Of a stretch of DNA of 37,603 bases, positions 19,501 to 29,883 are shown piece after piece. The stretch is from positions 8,005 through 45,607 of the forward strand of contig JAAAUF010000244.1 of assembly GCA_015499985.1 (NCBI GenBank), in the 5' to 3' direction. Position numbers and translations under genes: made by a program. The stretch's first letter is position 1, and the number at the start of each line of letters is the position of its first letter. Below the pieces are notes generated by a model. The model did no database searches. It was not told the origin of the DNA and was given only the letters and a program-made list of their open reading frames with translations. The DNA comes from Haplosporangium gracile (lineage: Eukaryota; Mortierellomycota; Mortierellomycetes; Mortierellales; Mortierellaceae).

Positions 19501-21232
19501 GTAGATAACGCAGGAAAGGAAGTACTCCAGGACTGACCTGTGAACGAACCGGAACTGCTTGCCGGTTCGTGTCAAGGAACAAGGTTCCCGCAAGAACCGG
19601 ATCTCGGGCGCCGGGCTAAAAAGCTCGGCCTTTCAAGTCTACTTGTCTTGGAGATGTATGTATTGGACAACTGGGTTGCCATACTGCTCCTTGAAAATCG
19701 AGTCTTACAGCCGCTTCTAAAAATTGATACCATTGGCGACAAAGCCATCGTCCAACAACGTCTCGAGTACGTCCTGCTCCTCCTTGCTCAGTGTGTTGGT
19801 CTGTATGCGTAGCTTGTTCGTCTCGAGCCACTGTCCGACGAACGTGTCATAATGAACCAAGCGGGTGACTTGAGACGAGAGATCCTGCTGAGAGCCGACA
19901 AGTTTGGGCAAGTCATTGAGCGCAATCGTGAGCAGGAAGAGATTCTTGACTAAATCCATTAAATTGGGGATCACTGTTAGTTTATCCAAGTAATCGCCAA
20001 AAGACCACGCAGCTCCTTCGTCAAATACGCGTCGAGTGTTAGAATCCTGCACGAACTTATTAATATAGTTTCTAATTTGCTCGTTCAAGAACGGAGTAAT
20101 GACGGCTTCTAGGAACAGGTCCTGATGCACGGCGTTGTATCAATCGAAGGGCTGGGGCTAGAAATGATCCCGATATGATGGTCCGAGATACTGAGTCCTG
20201 CAGGTGATGACCATTTGGTGTTCCATTGGCCCGCCTGGTTAAAAAAGTTGGTCTTGTGGAGGTTGACTAACGGTTGACTCTCATCGTAGCCGTCGCAGAT
20301 GAGAACGAGTTGGCGGTGCAATTTGAGTTCTTGGATCTCTTCGTAAAAGTTGCGGTGCTGCAGTTGCTTACTAACCATGTCGTGTTTGAGCTTGTCGATG
20401 GTAAATAGGTTGATGAAAAGAGGGATAGGCTTGTCACACTTGTAGCTTTGCCATAGCAGGCCTCCAGGTGTCGGTTGAATGTAGACTTGCCGGCGCTAGA
20501 ATTTCCTAGAATCAACATCACCCGACAGTCACTCGTCGTCTTTGGCATGAAGTGAGTGCTCAGCTTGAGGAGGGATGTAGACCGTCTGTTGCTCTTCTTC
20601 CAGCCGTTGCAGTCGGAGCTTGTAGAGTTCATACTCCATGTAGGGGATTTTCTGGATCTTAGTAAGTACTGAAGACGAGTCTGAGAATGGGAGTCGGGAT
20701 TTCAATGGGTAGGGGTGCAGGATCTTGGGAGCGTTATTCGAATCGAGCTCCTGCAACAGGTTCAGGACGTGTTTGTTGACGGCTTCGTCGAAAGTTGTCC
20801 CAGCTTACGGGGAATAGTCAGCATCCATGTCTTAGCACTCTCGTCGCGACCCCAGTCCTGATTGTTCCGGTAGAGTTGGCCCAGAAAGTCGATGGCTTGT
20901 TGACGAGTGGCGGCAGTCCAGACCGAGTCAAGTGCAATCTCGCCCAGCAACTGACAGATGCCCCATTGGAACAAAGGATCGCGAAGACAAGGAGCCTCAT
21001 AGATCAGCTGCTTCAGATCCTTTAGATGGCCAGCTTGGACAAAGGCATAGGCGGCACGGATGGCAGGATACCAAGGTCTCTTCAGCCCAGACCCAAGACC
21101 GTCCTTCAGACTCTCCAGAACCCCTCGACCACTCACTAGCAGCGAACCCACACCCTCATAAGCGGGTCGTCCGGATCCTGATAGGGGGCGTGCTGTATAA
21201 CCAAGCAGATCTCTGGCGTTTTTAAAAAACAA
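19501..21232 (-). pseudogene. NACHT-domain (STAND-class) NTPase pseudogene
   Basis: Read on the minus strand. An N-terminal helical region (21232-20762) contains LFFKNARDLLG, RRP-like RPWYPAIRAAYAF and FQWGICQLLGEIALDSVW. A linker (PYMEYELYKLRLQRLEEEQQ, about 20640-20580) follows. The Walker A motif GNSSAGKST is at about 20480-20515 and the Walker B/NACHT motif LVLICDGYDES at about 20270-20312. Next come LEAVITPFLNEQI and NLMDLVKNLFLLTIAL, and the frame ends at DDGFVANGINF (19717). Beyond that stop, another frame still reads IFKEQYGNPVVQYIHLQDK and FRFVHRSVLEYFL with internal stops down to about 19501. Frameshifts separate most blocks. Intact relatives are large signalling NTPases with C-terminal repeats, possibly involved in non-self recognition. 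No C-terminal repeat domain remains here. Confidence 0.87.
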
Positions 21233-22242
21233 CTGCAGCGTGGGACGACCTCAAGGCATGCTATGGCATTTCGCAGCTAGCTGCTGTGTCAATGAGCCCA
21301 GTTCACAGTGGCGGCGATGCCATATCTAGAAACAGCGTGATGGATAGTCGAGCATTGCAGGAGTCATCAGTCTCCATGGATTTATGGAGGTGCTGCTCTC
21401 CTGGAAGACTGCCACACAGAGAGAACAGTGTTCAGCACCTCGTAATCATGGCTAGCACAGGAATTGTGCCACCATAGGCAGGCTGTCTGTGCTCTCACTG
21501 GAGGCTGATGATGATCTGGCGCACAAATCACTACCATTGCTGACATCTCAACTCGGCCAGAATGGAGCCTCATTTACCAGCTGCGATGCTGATTCGTGCT
21601 CAGGAGAGCTTCATTGTGTACCAAGCGCAGACATTAGGATTTTGGATAGCTGAGTGGATCTGGACATCCGCCTAAGCAGACGCCGCGATCTTGATCGCGT
21701 CACCGAGTGATTACTGTAGGTTTACCAGTCCTTCAAGCACTGAGCCCAGATTCAACTTGAGCACGGCTGAAATCTTGACTACACCATTCGCAATACCGGT
21801 CGTGTGCCGCAACACCGCAGATGTAGTTGGAATAAAAGGAAGACGATGAGCGAGTGGGCTCACGTGCGAGAAAGGAAAAGGAAGGGAAGGAAAGGAAAAG
21901 ACTTGGATTCGATTTCCGACTCATTTTGCCACAAAGACGCCGCTTGTTTCCTTTCCCGCTGTAAGAGTCCATTCGCGCCACTTGTGCATCGTGAGTTTTG
22001 GATTTGGCGGCGTTCATGTTACCCATGCGATGAAATCTTCCTTTCGTTCTCTTTATGTCCCTTTTGCCGCTATTTTTTCCTATTACATCCAAATGCACAA
22101 TATACCTCTCACAATTCACTCTGGCCTTCACTCTTTACGATCCTCTTCTCCTTGCTCTCTTCAGATTCTTTCTTACTTTTTTTTCTGTTCTTGTTACTTT
22201 TACTCTTCAGTCACTTATCCACCCTAGTGCTTTGAGAATCGC
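21233..22242. other. Spacer between NACHT pseudogene and second F-box relic
   Basis: No gene is recognised. 21240-21760 is balanced in composition and looks unlike the CT-rich leaders, so it may be an old repeat or lost coding sequence that I cannot identify. It contains a short perfect inverted repeat (CGCGATC-TT-GATCGCG, 21684-21699). From about 22040 to 22240 the sequence is pyrimidine-rich, like a gene leader, and points toward the F-box relic. Confidence 0.4.
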
Positions 22243-23118
22243 ATGATCGAGGCTCCAGAGCTTCTAGCCCATATCGGCTTATTCCTCGACCCCGAGTTGT
22301 GCCTAGCCTGTGTCCCCTCTATCGACTGTGGAGACAGATTAGGATCCAGCTCTGGAGGCACAACTCCACGTACCAAGTGTTCCAGAACCTTACTTCTTTC
22401 GGAGACGGTTTCCGAATACGGGCATAGTGGCGAGTGGCGACTAGCTCTGGCGAATCTTTCCTTGTGACGACTCGCGTTTCACCGTCCAGGATCAGGAGCA
22501 GGAAGCGACCAAGAACGACGATGGCCTTTGATGGAGAGGATGGTGGCGTTTAGTCTTTGCGCTTTCAAGACTTCCCTTGCTGCAACACATGGAGATCCGA
22601 CTTCAGGTTTCTCTTTGAAAATCACTGCTCGCGGGGGCTCAACCGGATCTTTGTCAAGTGCTCCTGGCTGAGCTTCTGAGTGGGTTGGGGTCACTTTCTT
22701 CCTCAGCGGATCAGGGTGGACATGCCTTGGACTTGAGAGACTTAATATCGTCATTGAAGGTGTACCACGATTGAGGGTCAAGCAAGAGCGACGTCTGGTC
22801 AATGCGGCTCGGCTCCATCGATCGCGACTCTCGGCACCGGATGAGACAAAGGCATGGGGACGTCGACGGATATCGAACATTAGACAGCGGCAAGTGTACG
22901 TGCGACTGGCACGACTGAAGGGCTTGGAGGTTATCGACTTTGGGCATCAAAGCTTTCTCAGCTTTAATGACGGTATATATTTGTTTTATTTCTCGTGTGA
23001 AAATATCTCTCACACAATCGGGCTCCCGCATTCGTCAGGTCTGACTGAGCTAGCGCCTTGACTCAAGGATGTGTACCATAAGAGCGACGATACAGCGCAG
23101 GCTTGGATGCAGGAGTGA
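22243..23118 (+). pseudogene. Second, shorter F-box-like pseudogene
   Basis: The ATG at 22243 starts APELLAHIGLFLDPELCLAC. The continuation is in another frame: YRLWRQIRIQLWRHNSTY and FQNLTSFGDGF (about 22325-22440), matching the W...LWR pattern that closes an F-box. Later pieces include RQRQVYVRLARLKGLEVIDF (about 22880-22940), SHTIGLPHSSGLTELAP (to 23061), and after a stop LKDVYHKSDDTAQAWMQE ending at 23118. At under 0.9 kb it is about half the length of the F-box pseudogene at 17341, so frameshifts are combined with internal deletion. It is probably a dead member of the same expanded family. Confidence 0.78.
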
Positions 23119-23565
23119 GGCCGATAAAGGAGACTGTGCCCCAGACTATCTCCTCTTCTGATGCTGCTGATCTGTCGGTGCACCACGAAGTGGTTATTTG
23201 AATTGAAAAAAATAAATAACGCAAAACAATATATCTGGCGCTATATTAGGGCTGTATTGGCGCTGTGCTGAAGCTAGCGCTGTGCTGGAAATAGGGGCAA
23301 GCGCGTTTTGTATCTCGATCTGAGACCTTTGGTCTCCAACAGTCGCCACCAACTTACAAAATCGTGACTTTGTCCAGCTGCGGCTCGCTGACAGAACAAC
23401 ATGCTAAGCCACACACTTTTTTTTTCTTTTTTCTGTCTGGCAGAAAGTACGTCTACGAAGAAAAGAAGACAAGTAAAGTGAGCATCGCCATCAATCCCAC
23501 GCCTCTCTCTCTCTCTCTTCACTCTTTCTCTCACCTCCCTCTTCACACTCACACACTTCATTGCA
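23119..23565. promoter_or_regulatory. Intergenic: promoter and leader of TIF6
   Basis: No gene is seen. 23200-23300 is AT-rich with repeated GCGCTGT/GCGCTAT-like words (CTGGCGCTATATTAGGGCTGTATTGGCGCTGTGCTGAAG region). 23490-23550 is a CT-rich tract ending about 15 bases before the TIF6 ATG at 23566. Confidence 0.5.
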
Positions 23566-25158
23566 ATGGCTGTCCGTAGGTGTCCCCCTTTCTTCCCTAT
23601 ATATCACCTTGACAGTAACGGACCCGAGCAGGACTACCAGCTTGAAGACTTCGAAATCGCCGATCCTTAGAACGAACTCGCGATTCTTACAAAGCATGAA
23701 ACTGGACTTTTGCCATGGGTCATCCGCAGCAAAGCTACAACCCAACACAAGGAACACAGGGCTGACACACCAGTTTTACTACGCCCTTTTGACCGTCAAC
23801 TACCCACAGAACCGCCGTGAAAGGGCATGGATACGACAACATGAAGCCACCTTCGCAACCTAGTCGTTTTACCATCGACTCGCCGACGCAATCAACACAT
23901 CAACAGAAAGTCATAAATGTATTTACGATGCACAATGACTAATATATTCTTTTTTTTTCTGGTGACTTCTATCTTTTTTCTTCTACTCGCTTTCGTATTT
24001 TGACGTTTCTTAGGTGCTCAATTCGAAAACAATAACGAGATTGGCGTCTTCGCCATGCTCACCAACAGCTACTGCTTGGTCGCCGTCGGAGGCTCCGAGA
24101 ACTTCTACAGGTACGAACACCACCGAAGTCGGACGCTGTTTTCGTCAAGGCTTGTCGAATTAGAAGTAGCCGCAGAACCCAACTTGTTCTTCTTTCAACG
24201 ACCAACCATCTAACAATTGACCAATTGCCCCTCTTTTTTAAAAATCAACAGTGTCTTTGAGGCCGAGTTGAAGGATGTGATCCCCGTCATCCACACCAGC
24301 ATTGCCGGCACCCGCATTATTGGTCGTCTCTGCGTCGGTAACCGCCACGGACTCCTTGTCCCCTCAACCACCACAGATCAGGAACTTCAACACTTGAGAA
24401 ACTCGCTCCCCGACTCTGTTGCCATCCAGCGTGTTGAGGAGAGACTTTCGGCTTTGGGCAACGTTATTGCCTGCAACGACTACGTTGCATTGGTTCACCC
24501 CGATATCGATCGCGAGACTGAGGAGATCATTGCCGACGTCTTGAAGGTCGAGGTCTTCAGACAGACTATTGCCGATAATGTTCTTGTTGGATCTTACTGC
24601 GCTTTGAGCAACCAAGGTGGTTTGGTATGTTTGTTTAGTTTTGTTGTGATTTTGTTTTCAGTTCGATGATGATCTTTTAAAAGGTGAACAAGTGTTGTAG
24701 GACTTTGTGAAGAACGAATGCTAATTCTGGTACTTGTGTTCCTTACGTTATTTACAGGTTCACCCCCGCACATCTATTCAAGATCAAGATGAGTTGTCAT
24801 CATTGCTTCAGGTTCCTTGTAAGTGTCAACTATTACAGGACGGCGCTCGCCTCGTAAACGGCTAATTGGACGCGCAAAGGCGTTGGTTTATATGTCGCTC
24901 GTTTCTATGAATGCGTTCTAACACGTCACATCTGATATCTCCAAAAAAAAAATACAAATAGTGGTCGCTGGTACCGTTAACCGTGGTTCGGATGTTATTG
25001 GCGCCGGATTGTTGGTCAACGACTGGTGCGCGTTCGCTGGTTTAGACACCACTTCTACAGAGTTGTCTGTGATTGAGGGTATCTTCAAGCTCCAGGATAA
25101 TGGCCCCTCCGCCATTGTTGAGGATATGCGTGATTCTCTTGTCGACTCTATGGTTTAA
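23566..25158 (+). CDS. TIF6: Eukaryotic translation initiation factor 6 (60S anti-association factor)
   Basis: Five exons: 23566-23575, 24014-24110, 24252-24624, 24758-24818 and 24962-25158. The product is 245 aa, the usual length for eIF6. Joining the exons gives [20 protein letters not shown]..., a near-universal eIF6 start. Further family blocks are [72 protein letters not shown] and [17 protein letters not shown]. eIF6 binds the 60S ribosomal subunit, blocks premature 40S joining, and is needed for nucleolar pre-60S maturation. It is released by the SBDS/EFL1 system. The first exon carries only ten coding bases, and intron 1 (438 nt) is the longest in the gene. No defects were seen; this should be the single essential copy. 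Confidence 0.98.
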
Positions 25159-25637
25159 GAAGTTCATAAAGAACGATTCATCTCTTTTTGTCTTTTACCG
25201 TTTTGCTGTTCTTTTCTCTTTACTTTCTCACCACTTTTTGCCACTCATTGTTCGATAGATAATCCATTGTTGCTGTTCAAATACAACTCATTCAACCAAA
25301 AACAAAGCAACAAACGAAGGAGAGGAAGGCTATGACGAGGCGTTGTTTGCCAAGGACATGAATATAATCATTGGTTCTTTGGAAAACAATCACATGATAC
25401 AACGATTCCAGATGCCCTTTTTGAGCGTTTTTTTTTAAACCATCTTTTTCTTCTTTTTAAGCTCGTTCACTTCGTTCTTTATTTCTACTTCCTCGCTTGG
25501 CGCTTTGCTTTGCTCGACTCGCCTCTTTTTACACTGCAACCAACCAACTTGCCGATATAACAGCAACACAGCAACGACACAACAACCCCGAGAGGAGAAG
25601 CGATACAACAACATACGCGTACAAACACACGAATCAT
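25159..25637. other. Intergenic: TIF6 3' flank and leader of the coiled-coil membrane protein gene
   Basis: No gene is present. An AT-rich 3' flank is followed by a CT-rich tract (25430-25530) and a CAA-rich leader up to the ATG at 25638. The downstream frame is open back to 25497 but has no ATG there. Confidence 0.5.
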
Positions 25638-27773
25638 ATGACCTCAAACGAATACGACTTTACGGCTCTCAGGAAGCGGAAAAAGAGCGGAGAACCCTTT
25701 AGAGATGCACCTTCTCTGCATTCACAACATTCACAATCACAATCATATTCACCCTGGAGCTCGTCACAAGACAGAGAACGGAAGCGGGAGCGAGGTGGAG
25801 GTAGAGACACTGGACAAGGAGGAGGAGAAGGTGGTGGTGGTGGTGGCGGTGGTGGAAAGCAGCTGCTGACGAGCCAAGATGTGACCCAACAACTCGGATA
25901 CGCTCTTCATGGAATCATATCGTACTGCTGGGACTTGATCCGGGGCACACTCATGATACTCCGGCCGCTGTTCTCTGTGATCCTGGCAATTCTTGTGCTT
26001 TTGCTGTTGGTGGGGGCATTAACGAGGAGTTTGGTTATGTTTCGGTCTGAGGTACAGGCGGGGATTATCTGTCGACTTCCGTTCGCGTCACATTTTCTCG
26101 AGTGTCCTTCAGAGACTCATGGGGGACGTGGAGGAGGGATGATGCAAGTACCGGATTTTGCGGACTTGGTCAACAAGCAGGCGGCGTCGTACGAGTTCAT
26201 TGCGGATTCGTTGAATGTGTTGAACCCTGCTCTCGTCAAGAAGATCAACGACGGCAAGAAGAAGAAGAAGAAGAGGACGATGATGAAGGAGGCGTTGTTG
26301 TTTGCGAGGAGGAAGGGCAAGAATACGCCTTCTGACTCGAGCAGTGGGAGGAGTGACTCGGAGGAGGGTGATAATGAGGATGATGATGATGATCCGTATG
26401 GGTTGTCGATCCATAGTTCGCAGTTTGAAGGGGGGAGGCTGCCGTTGCCGTTGGTCTTGAAGCGGGCCGAGCTTGCGGTTGTGGATTTGAAAGTGCTTGT
26501 GGGACATTCGAGTTTACCGGACCCAGCACGGAGCTTGCTTGTGAAGCAGTTGGAGTCGTTTCATAATCAGGCCAAGGTCACGAGTCGGAAACTGCAGTTT
26601 TTGCAGGCGAGGGCCAATGGGTGTGTGGATGGATTGGTGATCAGGAACGTGTATCTGACGGTGGAGTTGGATCGGTTGGAGGGGCAGAGGGAGAGGCTTT
26701 TGGGAGAAGGAAGTGGTAAAGGCGATAGTGGTAGCAAGGCTGGAGTTTGGAGTCGTGTCTGGGAGTACTTTGCTAGTACCCATGGTAAGTCTCTGTGGTA
26801 TTCTTTGTAAGCTGTTTTTGATTTATGATGTGTTCAACGTATTCTAGCACAGCTGAGTTGTAACACTGCGTGCTCGTCGTTCGTCGTTCGTTGTAGATTT
26901 GGCGGTGGCATTGAGTGAAAACAAGCTTCGACAGCTATATCAAGGCACGATGGAAGATGCAAGCAACCATGTGCGAGATCTTATCTTGCAGGTCCAGGAT
27001 GTGCTCCAAAGGTAATACAATCAGACACACATGCGTGGATTAAATCTTTTGAAATACGTCTTATGTGATGTAACGTGGCAACAAACTCCTGACCTAATCC
27101 TCCGATTTGCTATTATGTGATATATAGTCTTGATGTGATGGACCAGACACTCTCTAACATCCACGAGCTGACAACCAAGGAACGGAAACAACAAAAAGAA
27201 GCTGAGGTTGAGGTGCTGTCACAGCTATGGGCGCAGTTTGGAGGCCATCGTATCAAACGCGAGATGTACAAGGAGAACCTGCACCTGCTTCAGGACATGG
27301 ACAGTCAGCGCAAAGCGACGGTGGGGCAGATCCAGTCGGCGCTTTGGAAGTTGACGGACTTTGAGGCCGAGATTGGGGTATTAAGGGAACGGATTGTGGA
27401 TGCTGTTGTGGATGGGGCCTTTCAGGAGACTGCTTCCGCTGCGGTGAATGATGATACGGATGGTATGATGGCTAGCGGCGATGGTGGTGGGGCTGCTGGT
27501 AGTGGCGGAGGATCGCCGTTTAGGGAAACTGTCAGGGCGCCGTCGCCTCTTGTGACTACGTCTCACAAGAGGATATCGACGGTTTCGTTGAGAGCCCATA
27601 TTCAGCAGATTGACCGGGTGACGAGTCGGTTGAAGGAACGGAGCTTTCTGGCAGAGGCTGTAATCAAGGCGCAGGCGGACCAAATTTCAAGTTCTGTGGA
27701 TGGGTTATCTCCTCCTTCTGTTCCTGTTGCTGCTGCGGGCGGTATTGTGGAGGGTGACAAGGCTCAGTCGTAG
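25638..27773 (+). CDS. Membrane-anchored coiled-coil protein of unknown function, conserved-looking fungal family
   Basis: Three exons: 25638-26784, 26897-27011 and 27128-27773. The product is 635 aa, and both introns are GT-AG and keep the frame. The start is the first in-frame ATG. Residues 1-75 are polar and basic with a nine-Gly run. One strong transmembrane segment spans about 104-130 (LFSVILAILVLLLLVGAL). No signal peptide precedes it, so a type II or tail-in topology is likely. After the membrane come PDFADLVNKQAASYEFIADSL, a poly-Lys stretch (about 205), an acidic stretch EEGDNEDDDDDP, and long helices (LVLKRAELAVVDLKVLVGHS..., LDVMDQTLSNIHELTTKERK..., RVTSRLKERSFLAEAVIKAQADQI) likely to form coiled coils. 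The pattern reminds me of uncharacterised ascomycete and basidiomycete membrane proteins with an N-terminal TM and a KxAExAxxDLxxLV motif. That link is recollection only and no function can be assigned. Confidence 0.85.
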
Positions 27774-29883
27774 GCTTCGGAGGACATTGGTGATTGAAGG
27801 ATCTATTGAAATGCCCTAGATCAGCCTTTTTTCTCTTATTTTCCCTTAAGTATGACCGCCTTAAATAAACGAAAAGGAAAGAACAGACGGGGGAAATAAT
27901 GAGATCGAGTCGGGTTTGTTGCGAATAACTCCTGGTTGTTGAAGAAAAACGAAATAACAACGAGATTAGGGTCCGTTGGAGTTGTTTACCACATGCAAAT
28001 AATGAACAGCAAACAAAATACAAGAACCCTCTAGCCTTGCATCCAATTCAATTTGTGGCTCGAAGGGGAAAGGGCAACTTTGTTGAGGAGGGTGTGATGG
28101 TGCACCGGCCCAAAAAGAAAGAACGCAATTACAGTATTTTATCTTTGAGCCCACTTCCTGGCGCCATTCTCTTTCCCTTTTTTTTTTTTTGTTTTCAAAA
28201 TGAGATAGATGGATAGAGCGAGACAAGACGATACAAACCCACTGTGGGTGATGAATGGATGAGCAATAGGTGGACCTTTGTACGATAAAAAAGGATAAAA
28301 ACAGCATGAAACGGTCCTTGGGAAGGATAGAAAGGTAGGTTGAAGTTGCGAAGGAGGAGGGGCAACAGTTGTGTGTCGCATTGTCTTCGTGCAATCATCA
28401 CAAAAAAAGAGGCCCATTCTCTCGTGTGGAGCGCAATACGCAATGAGAGGATGTAGTGGAGTCGATCGATATGAGGAATATAGAGAAGAGGAGGTAGCCG
28501 GAGGAATAGGATTCGAAGAAACAAAAAGGAGGAAAAGAGGAGTACGAAAGGGGAATAGGAGGTGGGGAAAGGGAGGAGTAGGAGTGAAGCAGTAAGAGGA
28601 GTGTAACGAAAGGATACACGAGGTTTCTTTTTCGAGTTGTTGATAGTCGAGTGGACGGCCGAAAAAAAGGCTGGCTAGGTCGACCGACAAAGAGAGAAGT
28701 GAAGTGCGGATGGCTTGACTAGCATGTGTGCCCTTTGGAGTGGATTTGATTGTCAGGAGTGAAGGAGAAGAGTTCGAGTAGAGGTCAGCCAATCAGGCAC
28801 ACGACCAACTAAGGTCGATGAAGAAAAGAGGGGATTTCTTCGTGTGTGCGTGTATGGGCAGTGGTTGACAGGGAGACTGTTGCCGGGTCTTGCAGTGATT
28901 GTTGAAAGGTATCGAGTCATGTATCAATATGAAAGTACATCCTTGAGGTATGCGTGCAAGCAAAGTAAAGTTGTATCAGGAACGAGCAAGAACTGCAACA
29001 GGTGCAACCATCAATGAAATATCGGTCGAACCCAGGGTATTGATCAGTCTGAGACCTAGCCACTCATGCGCCGCCTTATTTGCTCAGACAGCAGGCAGGG
29101 GGAAGCGCCTCTCTTCATTCTTCATTCTTTATTCTTCATTCTTCATTCTTCATTCTTCATTCTTCATTCTTCATTCGCCTTCAACATCATTTGGCCTTCA
29201 AACGCTACCTGTCGATAGTGAACAACAGCAAAGCTTATTCTTTTTACTCCTTTTTCTGCTCCCTACACCTTAGACCACTTTGCTTCTTGTTAGTGCCATA
29301 ACTGTATCTAGTGCGCACCTTCACCTCACCTTCCCCTCCACTGATTTCCTGTCTGAGCCCGCACACACAACCCGACTGGCCCGTCTCTTTTTCTCTCTTT
29401 GTGCCCTTTCCCTTTGTCAAGAAGTGCTCTCAGCCTCTGTCACTCCTTCTCTCTTTCTTCGTCTTCTTCTTCTTCTTTTACTTCTTTCGTACCTTTTGGT
29501 TTTTTTATATCCTTTTCCCTCTTATTCCCTCGTTAGCACATTGAACCCTATTCCTTTGTCATCATCCCTCTTCGCCTCTCCCTTCCTCCCTTCCCTCCAT
29601 CTTCGCACACAAGAAAAAAACGAAGCTCTTTTCTTTTTCTCTCTCTCTTCTTCTCTCCTTCACCAACCTACTCACCTTCGCCCGAATATCATATACGACC
29701 ACATACACACACACGACCACCTTCTCTCTCCTCTATCTTTAACGACTGACTAGCTGACTGCTTCTTTACTCCCCTTCATCGCCTCATACTCGCATCACAT
29801 ACGCTCTTACTCTTGCCTACACCTTCCTTTCTTTTTCACCTCCATTAACAACAACACACTTCCGTACAACAATCAATACTCTC
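27774..29883. other. Two-kilobase intergenic region before the PP4R1 gene
   Basis: No convincing gene is present. 27774-28030 is a 3' flank. 28140-28800 is strongly purine-rich on the plus strand and leaves a 217-codon minus-strand frame of mostly Ser/Leu/Pro/Phe, which looks compositional. 29112-29176 is a heptamer minisatellite. 29300-29880 is a long pyrimidine-rich tract that turns into CA-rich sequence just before the ATG at 29884, as expected for the PP4R1 promoter and 5' UTR. Confidence 0.5.
29112..29176. repeat. TTCATTC heptamer minisatellite
   Basis: About nine tandem copies of a 7-base unit (TTCATTC), with one copy carrying a TTTATTC variant. It lies about 0.7 kb upstream of the PP4R1 ATG, outside coding sequence. 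Confidence 0.92.

Noticed and set aside
24625..24757. Possible C/D box snoRNA in TIF6 intron 3 (ATGATGA near 24666)
   Set aside because: The C-box-like word has no CTGA D box at a suitable distance and no terminal stem.
25497..25637. 47-residue upstream extension of the coiled-coil membrane protein
   Set aside because: The frame is open but lacks an ATG before 25638, and the sequence looks like CT/CAA-rich leader.
29025..29065. tRNA T-arm-like word GGTTCGA on the minus strand
   Set aside because: Flanking bases do not form the T stem, and no acceptor or D arm could be folded around it.
29280..29753. 157-codon plus-strand frame before PP4R1
   Set aside because: It is a Leu/Ser/Phe-rich translation of a pyrimidine tract with no ATG of good context; better explained as promoter and leader.
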